Assembly (NCBI RefSeq): GCF_047663525.1
Contig: NC_092590.1
Location: forward strand, 8,142,001 to 8,206,000
Length of the DNA stretch: 64,000 bases
Direction of reading: 5' to 3'
Source of the DNA: Anas platyrhynchos
Lineage: Eukaryota > Chordata > Aves > Anseriformes > Anatidae
Shown here: piece by piece, positions 56,186 to 64,000 of the stretch
Layout: every line of letters starts with the position of its first letter
Numbering within the stretch: position 1 is the first letter of the stretch
Notes under the pieces: generated by a model
The model's input: only the letters and a program-made list of their open reading frames with translations
What the model was told of the DNA's origin: nothing
The model's database searches: none
Made by a program: the position numbers and the translations under genes

Positions 56186-59107
56186 GAACAGTTTCGAGCC
56201 CGGCAGAGCTGTGATGGTTTAACTACAGAAGTGCCTGGACAGCTGGACAACTGAGCTAGAGGCAGGAGAGGCAAACAGATTAGAAAAGATAAACACAAAA
56301 TAACTTGTCCTTCATAACTTGTCTATCCTGAGAGGTAGCACTGAAATCTAGGCCTCTAAGAAAAGGAGCACAGAGCTACAGAAAAACGCGTAGTTGTGTG
56401 GGAATCAGTAACATTGGTTTGCTAAATTTTTTTGTTTGTGGGTTCCTGTGATGGGAAACACCATAAAACAAACAAAAAAAATCATTGCTGCTCCTACTTT
56501 GAAGGAAAAACCCCCAAGATAAAAGCCAAGGAGAAAGACAAAAGAGGCTAAGGGGGATGGAAAATGTGTCGTGCCTTCTCATGCAAGAGTTGAGGCTATG
56601 GATCAGCAGAGCCATGAGGTGGTTGCTCGGAGGGTTGTAGCGTGGCAGATGTGGCAACCACCAGTTCAACCAAGGGCTTCCAGGCCAACAAACGCAGTGC
56701 CAAAGCTCATTTTGTGCTTCCCGGGGCTAACAGGAGCATCACACGACCCCACCAGGCAGTGACCAGCAAGGTGAGAGGCTCTCAGCTCACCCCTCAGCAG
56801 CAGGAGGGTCCCAGTTCTCCCCCACAGCAGGCATACCTTCACCCCGAGCCTACGAGGTATTCTCCTCCCAAGCACCGTGCCCACCTGTAGTTTAACTTGC
56901 AATGGGCGCTGAGGTTTTTCCTCCCTCCTATCTTATATACCACATACCTGCCTAGAGCAACATTTTATGGACAGATATAAAACTGAGATAATGAAGGTTC
57001 ACTGCAAAAGCGCTGGCACGACTGTTATGAACGTGGGACAAGCTGGCGCCTCCGTAATTAAGTAGATCTTTAAATGGGCAGCTGCTCGCTTAGTAGGATG
57101 ACCATCTGAGTACAAGGTGCGTAGGTCATTTCTCAACACCTCATGCTACCACCTTATCCGGCCAGCTCTCACCAAATGCTAGTGGCCACAGGAACTGCTT
57201 TTTGCGGTAGCAAAATGCTGCTGTTCTTATGCCACCCTCACTTGCTTCATGCCAGGAGCCACATGCCAAGCTGCTAGAAGCAGCCCAACGAAATTGCTAT
57301 CAGTCCTCGGCACTAGAATCATGAAATTTGGTGTCCCTCCTCAAATGGCAACCTGTTGCAGCTCTGGGAAGCCGTACCTTCATCTGTTTTCTGCTCTTTC
57401 TCCAAGGGACCTGCTTTTACCTTCTTAAGGCAGCTTTTCTTGATTCTGGTGCTTCCACCCATGGCAGCTCGGCTGTGCTCCCTTAGCTAGGTGTGACATA
57501 TCGGGTACCCAAGCAGCTCACCAGCCAATTCCTTTAGCTTTTTGATACAAGAACTGAAGGACAATATTTAAAGTGGTCTACCTCAGAGGAAAATACAGAT
57601 CCTTAAGTGTTGTGAAACAGCTGATACGAAAATAAACTCCTAAGATACTGATACTAACTGGCATCACTGAATTCTCTTTTTAAGACACATGTACACACTT
57701 CACCTACCTCTGCAGGTGGGAAGCTATATGCTTGCTGCATGGCTCTGTCCTTGCTCTCTCCAAATATAATCAAACTCACTTTCTTCACACGCATTCAGCC
57801 TTTTACCAGATAGGTGCTCTAAGGGCTCAAACACCCAATGTCTTAAGACGTGATTTATTTATTTATTTCAAATGCCACTGCTTATTTCTTCTTGATGAGC
57901 TCTCCCCTCTTCCCTGTTTTGGCATTGCCCCTTATTACAGAGACTTTGAGAAGTAGCTTATCTTGCATCTTTCTTTCTTGCTTATTTCTCTCCATCCCTC
58001 TGTATTAAATTAAACAATATCATTATGCAGTAAACAGCCCAATAACCCAAGTCAGCATATGGTATTCATAAGCTGTTACTGTGCAGCTCTAAATCTGTCA
58101 CAGCCCCCATTAAGTACCTTGGGCTGTGCAGCAAAGATACAACTTCAACCGCAGCAGAAAAGCCACCCTCCCCAGGCAGAATGAAGATCCAAAAATCACT
58201 GGCCTGGCCTTCACAGTGGTTGATCCCGATGCTTTGGAACAGGAGCACTCAGAGTACAACACAAATGCTGCTGCCAGACCAATGCACCTGCCCCAAAGCC
58301 TGCTCTTGACACTCCCCCATCCCAAGAGCACACAAACCATTTCATTACCAAACTTCAGATGAAGGAATCATCTCATCAACATGACCATCGAGCCTGGTGG
58401 CTCAGTTAGTTGTATATGCACAGACAGTGGCAAAGACAGCAAAAAAAGAAGCACAATACACTCCCCCGATGTGCTTGGTGGTGCTCTACAGGTTACTTCT
58501 GGAGCTGTATTAACATATGACCTACATTTTAAAATTAATTTTGTTCTTAAGTTAGGTGTTCAGGTTTTATTTTTACTCCTGCAGGCAATCGGTGCTATTG
58601 TATGTGTATTAATACATCAGCTCCACCAGGCGTTTCCCCTCCCCTCCAGTGTTTGGAAGGGAGGTTGAAGCAGCAAGGGGAGGGTCTCCTCATAATCAAG
58701 GTCCAAGCATTGCTGACGCTCCCGTTCTGCACGCTGCAACACCTCTGTCAGCAAAACAGCACCAGCAACTGATGAGTGTTCACGCGGGACCACTCAAAGC
58801 TCTAAGGACAAAGAATTACCTCTGTTGGAAATGGAGGAGGAGGAAGCAACTAAATGAGAAGGCAGAGCCAGTTAAGATTTGCAAGAAAGAAATTATAAAA
58901 GGCTATAAAAAAATAATCAAAAGGAGAAAAGGAAAAATAAGATGATCAGAGCTGGAGGAGGGTTAAGAGAATTAAAGGTTTATACAAACATTTGAAGGGT
59001 AAAGCACAAATTTTGAGAGCAAGGGGAGTTGATATGAAAATATAATAGATGTAGTTTTGAAATTGCCTAATAAGCAGAAACTTTCAAAAAGTGGGATGTG
59101 GTATTTG
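56186..59107. other. Non-coding stretch, no recognised gene
   Basis: 56,560-56,900 is GC-richer with overlapping frames and no motif. 57,010-57,130 carries a cluster of CpGs and TAATTA-type cores. GTGATGGTTTAAC at 56,211-56,223 recalls the start of some avian LTRs but nothing else matches. No gene recognised. Confidence 0.45.
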
Positions 59108-59136
59108 ATTTCTGCTCCTTCCTTTTACAGGTAAGG
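59108..59136 (+). promoter_or_regulatory. Recursive-splice-like site (acceptor fused to donor)
   Basis: A pyrimidine-rich run (TTTCTGCTCCTTCCTTTTAC) ends in CAG at 59,130 and is followed at once by GTAAGG, so a strong acceptor and donor share one junction. Zero-length exons of this form are known recursive splice sites in very long vertebrate introns. A usable downstream donor for an RS-exon may be AA/GTGAGA near 59,240. This fits only if the window lies in a plus-strand long intron, which is not shown. Chance occurrence of CAGGTAAG is about one per strand per 64 kb. Confidence 0.25.
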
Positions 59137-60797
59137 TTATGTATGGGAATGCTGCAGGCTGGGATGATAATGGGTGCAGGGAATTATGACACGTGGGCAA
59201 TTAAGCAACTTCTGAGAAAGACTTTAAAAGGTGGTTGGGAAGTGAGAAAACACAAGGAGAAAAAACAGATACGCTGAGCTTCAAGCAAGGAGTGAGTGAT
59301 TGCAGCAATTGTCACCCGGCAGACCACTTAAAAATTACTTGGTAATTTCAGACACCAAGGAAATCAGAGGAATTAGTACCGAGTCCCTCGTGTTAAAGGT
59401 GAAATCTGTTATTTGAAAGACTTCTGTGTGTACTTGCGGCACACAGTCTGGGGCCAGCTGTCAGAGGCTGCATCATACCCTCTGAATCAGTACTTCAGAG
59501 GAGGACACTGCAGAGGCTAACAGACTGAAATCGGATACTTACACAAGAACTAAATCTCTTAGCTGGAGAGACTCCCCCTTCCCTATCTGGGAAATTTTGT
59601 TCAATCTACTTCATTTCACAGCATCTTTTGCATCTGTTACCTGCAACCAGTTTCAGAGAGCTCGTATCATTTCAACTACCAAATGGGTAGTAAAATATTG
59701 TTTTCCTTTTTGTTTGGTAGTGGTTTGGAGCAGAAGCTGTCCAGTTACTGTGCCTAATCCAGTGAGCCCTGGCCAATACAAGTAACCCCTAGCTCCTGGC
59801 TGAACTAGCCCTTCAGGGAGCTCATCACCTGCCCAGACGTGTACTACTCTCAATTAAAGATATTCTGTGGATCCCTCCTAAATCATTCCCTAGCCAGAGA
59901 CAGGAAGGAACATCATGCAACTCCCGTCAGGCAACCCACAGGGATGCACACGCTCCATCAACCAGCACCACGTGTGCCCCTCACACAGCAGGACTGGGTT
60001 CCCTTGCTCGTGCGCTGGGATGGGAGAGGATTTGCATCATTAAGGCTGGAGTACCAGGGAGCAGATAAGCAGGACCAGGGGACTGCTGGACAGGGAACTC
60101 TAGCAAGTCATACCCACCCCACAAGCCCTGGGACACTACCTTCAGTCTGCACAATATCCTGTGCAAGGTGGGATGCCCTCTTGACCTACATGGCAGAACT
60201 GTTTGTCATCTTCATTCTTTTCTTGCCCTTCTGTCCACCCCCATAAAGCTCAAATAATATCCATGCTTTCCACACTATTCATGGAAACTGTGGATATTCT
60301 TTAATTTCCTTTTTTTTTCTTAGTTTGGATAACTCCAAGATAAATTTAACAAGAAACTCCTTCTGTAATGCCCTCAGGAGAAAAAAAAAAAAGAAAAGTG
60401 AGGTTTAAACGCAAATGAAAGATGACAGCTAAATCTTTAAAATCATAGAAACACTAATCTCTGTTAACTACAGTATCTGCAAATCACATGAGTTCACTGA
60501 TCAGAGCGTGCTATTTGTCCTTCTAGGTAAAGAGACGCGTTTTGAAAAGCTCCAGTGTGAGCCAGTGGTATTGTACTTCCTGAAAATAATTAAAATGATA
60601 ACTGTAATCACTACCAAGAAATACTTACAATTTAATTAAAGGCAAGGATTCTTTGTCAGTGCCTAACTAGAGCTCTCAATGGATGTGATTTTTCAGAAAC
60701 ACTGTCATTCCAGAGGGAAAAAAGTAATTTTGGTCTTTTTCCTTGCTAAGTTACCAATTCATGAGAAAAGATGATAATATACGAGCATATCTAGTTC
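59137..60797. other. Non-coding stretch, no recognised gene
   Basis: A second, weaker fused junction TTTGTCCTTCTAG/GTAAAG occurs at 60,525/60,526. A13 run near 60,380-60,392. Frames at 59,839-60,246 have no motif. Confidence 0.45.
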
Positions 60798-60850
60798 TCA
60801 GAGGGATTTTTAGGTCATCAAGTCCAGTCCCTTGTTCCAGAAAGGAGACA
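60798..60850 (-). mobile_element. Old, diverged CR1 3' relic
   Basis: CTCAGAGGGATTTTTAGGTC and ATCAAGTCCAGTCCCTTGTT match the order of the CR1 3' UTR on the complementary strand (GGAAGGGACCT...AGGTCATC, TAGTCCAACC). It lacks the tail repeat and is much more diverged than the copies at 11 and 13 kb, so it is an older insertion. Confidence 0.55.
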
Positions 60851-63204
60851 CATCATGTAACCTTTTTTTTTTTTTTAAATAAGCACGTACCCAAACCAGT
60901 GCTGGCTGCAGTGGTGTCCTTCAGCAGTACTGGAGGAGACGTGTGCTGGTCAGTGGTGGGTCACAGGGTCAGCTTCTGTAAACACCTAGTCCCACAAAAG
61001 CAAGCAGCTGGAGCTTGAGCAGCTTGACTCTGGAAGCACTCCTGGAAAGGTTAGACACAGATGCCTCTCTCTTCTTTTAAATGTCATGCTCAGCAATGCA
61101 AACCAAAACAAGGAACGCTCCCACTCGCACCCATTATCGTCAGCAGCGCTTGTCAAAAGATGATCAGTATCATTCATGTATGGGAAACCAAATGAGCATT
61201 AAACAAATTCAAGCTTCAGGGCTCTTCTTTTGCGAGATATCATCAGATATTAGCCACCATTTCTTGCCTCATCACATGCTGATCCCTTCAGTAATCAGGA
61301 TTTTAATTACACAGATCTGTCTCTGGGTATTTTTCTAGTATAACTACTAAGAGACACAAGTGTACTGAACTTGTGGCTATAGAAGAGATGTGCATTACAG
61401 ACAAAATCCAAAAGTTTGGGTGTGCAGAGATCTATGGCTTTATATCAGGCTGTTTAAGGATTCGGTTTTGTGGCTTTTTTTTTTTTCAACTCTGACCCTC
61501 GGAGTTTGATAATGAGATACGTATGCATATATCTGCATACGCAGACATTTGCCAGCATGATGTGAGAGATGTTCACACTGGGAGTTTGCAAAGTGCTGGC
61601 TCTTGCCTTTGAAAACTTGTTGCAGGGAAACCTGACAGAGCATCTGACCTGTGACCTTCAACTCAGATCAGGATAACTTCAAGCAGCTCTGAAGCCTGGT
61701 TACTTCTGCCAAACACTCCGCTTTGATTGCTTAATAACCCCTGTCTGGTAAGCCTTCACAGCCTGAACCAGAAAGACCCCCAGGTCCAGGCCCTCTCAGC
61801 ATTTCCCCATTCCTGCCCCTGGTCTCAAACACAACCAAAAAGAGCCTGATGCTCTAAAGATCAAAACTATGGATAAGCTCAGCTCTGTTTCAGGGGAAGC
61901 AGAGGCAAGGCTTTAACCTTGTCCAAGCACAAGGATTTTGCAAATCTCCCTACAGGGCCCATGTTCCCATCTTTTCAAGGTGGAATGGTTTTGCAGTGAC
62001 ACGTGGACAGCAGCTACTTTCACATTAAACATCCTGTTCAGTTGCATTAATTTTTGTACTTACTACAGAAAGAAACAAAATAGTGTTGGCTAAGGCTGGA
62101 GACGAAGTGATTTCAGCCCCTGAGACACAGAAGACTTATTAGCATCCTACCTGAGCATCTGACATCACCCCGTGATGAGAAAAGCTTGGAGCAGATGGCT
62201 CCCAAGACAAGAGCTGGACTCACAATGACCCAATACAGGAAAACGTGATCGGACACCAGCCTCAAGCCCTTCCTGCTGCAGAAAAATTAGTTCACAGTTT
62301 AACTTCTTTATTAGCCAGCTTTTACTACCACTTGAAGGCAATATATGGATTAAATTAAGATCCTTAACAAGATAGTTAAACATTACCAAAGCCCTGGAAC
62401 TGAATTAAGATTCAAAGATAGATTCAAGGGATGCGGGGAGGAAGAGGCAGACAATGATGCTTAGTAGAGATAAATTTCCACAGAGGCAACTGAGGAGCAG
62501 AGCTGGCCACCTTCCATTTTTGTTAAATAACTCGAGAGGAAGCATGCTGTGACATAGGGAAACTAGAAAATCCCAAACCTTTTCGTTGCTATTCACGATT
62601 TATGCTTTTTAGTTCCATTATTTCTCTCTTCTCCTCAAAGTGCAAGGCCCTCTCTTTCAGCAGTTTCACAAACGAGTTTTGCCTTAATATCTTTAGGATG
62701 GGTGTCACAGATGTGGCAATGCCCATAACTCAAAAGTTTTTCCAGAGGATGTAGGCTTACAGTCTAGGTACTCGGAAGATCTCCGAATAGCCTGTCTCTG
62801 CATTCACTATAGGGAGATTATGCCCCTAATTCACCGGGCTTTCAATGTCTGAAGCCAGCTGATGCAAAGCCTTCCCACTGTGACACCGCTCCTGTTCCCC
62901 TTAGAGCATCCCGCGTGCAGCGCTCAGAGTTGGAGGTCACGGGGAAGACCTTCAGTTCGCATCCAAAGACATGATTTAAAGCATCGTTGAGCACTTGCCA
63001 ACTCCGATCTCTGAAGGCAAAGCAGAGAGACTGCTGGAGATCATTCAAAGACAAAATTATAGAAGTCTTTCACGGTGACATGGTGCTGATGCAACCGCAT
63101 CTTCCAAAACGGAGCGAGTGATGCCTCCACTTTCATATCACTAGAGCCACGTGGTGAGCAATGCAGACAACACCAAAGCCAACTCTTCTGCAGCAGACAG
63201 GCTC
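60851..63204. other. Non-coding stretch, nothing recognised
   Basis: T15 near 60,863-60,877; T run near 61,476-61,487; hairpin CGTATGCA-TATATC-TGCATACG at 61,520-61,541 (8-bp arms, CpG at both ends). No gene recognised. Confidence 0.5.
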
Positions 63205-63252
63205 GGGTTGCTTTTAATTTTAATTTTTGGGTTGCTTTTAATTTGTATAATA
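63205..63252 (+). repeat. 24-bp tandem duplication (2 copies)
   Basis: GGGTTGCTTTTAATTT starts at 63,205 and again at 63,229, giving a 24-bp period; the second unit diverges after 16 exact bases. Confidence 0.85.
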
Positions 63253-64000
63253 TACAGCTTGCCCTAATTTATACACACTGCAGCATTAGACGATTAGACA
63301 TGCTGAAGTATTATTATTCGCCTGATTCACAGCGGAGCATCCTCGGTCTCCACTCCCCTTCTGTCCTCTGAGTATTGACCATTATCCTCATTTTTGCAAC
63401 TCATGTAGAATAGGTGTCCTGCAACTATAATTAGCCCATTCCTCACTTGTTTTAATCACTGCATTTTCTAAACTAAACCTACTGTTCTCAACTATCTTAA
63501 TTATTGGCAAATTTCTGCCTGCCTAGGACGCTTGTTTCAATCATTTCTCCCCTATTTTCATGTTTTTGTTGGGGAAGGAAAGACTCTCAATTACTTGATT
63601 AAAATCAAACTTAAAGTCAAACTTAAGTAGTCAAAACTTAGGTATATTATAGGATTATGATCTTCTCATTTTCAAAAATTACTAATCTTTCCCAGAAAGT
63701 GTCAAAAAGCAGAAGAAAGGCAGCTGGAGAAAAAGTGTTTGCAGCTGCTTTATAAAGCAACTCTACTACGAGGTTTACAACTTTTTCCCAAGACAGAAAC
63801 AGTGCTTTCCCCATGACCTCGAGTAAAATGAATATAACGCACGGATCACCACCAGTAATGCGTGTGCAGCCAGACACTTGTAAAATGTTGGTAAACTTTG
63901 CCAGAGACAGCACATGCAAGCAGCACAAAACACAGCAGCATACTGAAATGCAGTACATATGGGATGCTTGAGAACGTGCACAGGAAAATTTTTCTTTCCT
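63253..64000. other. Non-coding right end of the window
   Basis: Three imperfect units related to TCAAACTTAAAG lie at 63,605-63,642. A 103-codon minus-strand frame at 63,647-63,958 has no recognisable domain or splice support. Nothing else is seen. Confidence 0.45.

Noticed and set aside
56211..56223. GTGATGGTTTAAC, like the start of some avian LTR sequences
   Set aside because: The match stops after about 13 bases; no LTR body, primer-binding site or second LTR is seen.
1..64000. Bacterial-type systems (operons, CRISPR arrays, toxin-antitoxin, phage)
   Set aside because: Base composition, CR1 elements and microsatellites show vertebrate DNA; no ordered direct-repeat array or operon-like gene packing exists.

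Overview
The window reads as nuclear DNA from a bird. The best evidence is two short, 5'-truncated, minus-strand CR1 LINE 3' ends (about 11,075-11,156 and 13,127-13,286), both carrying the CACAGAAT-type tail of avian CR1. The wording after the tail (TTTCTAGGTTGGAAGA, then ...CAAGATCATCGAG...) is a variant I associate from memory with ducks and geese, so Anseriformes is a reasonable but unproven guess. Base composition is AT-rich with short GC-richer islands. Repeats are sparse: homopolymers, a few microsatellites, and weak relics resembling ancient amniote MIR/L2/L3 elements. This fits an avian intron or gene desert.

I recognise no protein-coding gene, rRNA, tRNA or known small RNA. Open frames reach at most about 190 codons, overlap on both strands, show no domain I know, and the longest coincide with GC-rich or purine-skewed DNA, so I annotate none as a gene. 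The best exon-like signals are: (a) a plus-strand terminal-exon candidate at about 35,571-35,760, with branch point, polypyrimidine tract, AG, a 32-residue open end with perfect coiled-coil spacing, a stop and AATAAA; (b) an internal-exon candidate at 24,157-24,227 (+); (c) an internal-exon candidate at 36,434-36,542 (-); (d) a terminal-exon-like stretch at about 38-145 (+); and (e) an acceptor fused to a donor at 59,130/59,131 (+), the arrangement used in recursive splicing. None is proven and they do not form one gene model.

Layout: 1-3.5 kb GC-richer then AT-rich DNA with no recognisable gene; 3.5-3.85 kb an ancient SINE-like relic; 7.8-8.75 kb a purine-skewed tract leading into a CpG-enriched block; 11-13.3 kb the two CR1 copies; 13.3-20 kb AT-rich DNA with a 31-bp perfect palindrome (15,560), a compound microsatellite (16,574) and a conserved-looking block (18.2-18.5 kb); 20,010 a hairpin with 10-bp arms; 25.6-26.1 kb a homeodomain-motif-rich block; 26-42 kb mostly featureless DNA with relics; 42.2-43.7 kb the strongest CpG-enriched block, with a TATA box; 44-47 kb further hairpins; 50.6-50.9 and 55.6-55.9 kb regulatory-looking blocks, the second with a palindromic E-box/forkhead motif; 56 kb a MIR-like relic; 59-61 kb the recursive-splice-like site and an old CR1 relic; the rest is unremarkable.

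I see no operon-like, immune, mobile or otherwise novel gene system. The candidates worth following are regulatory or structural: the CpG-enriched block, the motif clusters, the palindromes and hairpins, and the exon-like signals. Statements about conservation, transcription or function are inference because no alignment or expression data were available.
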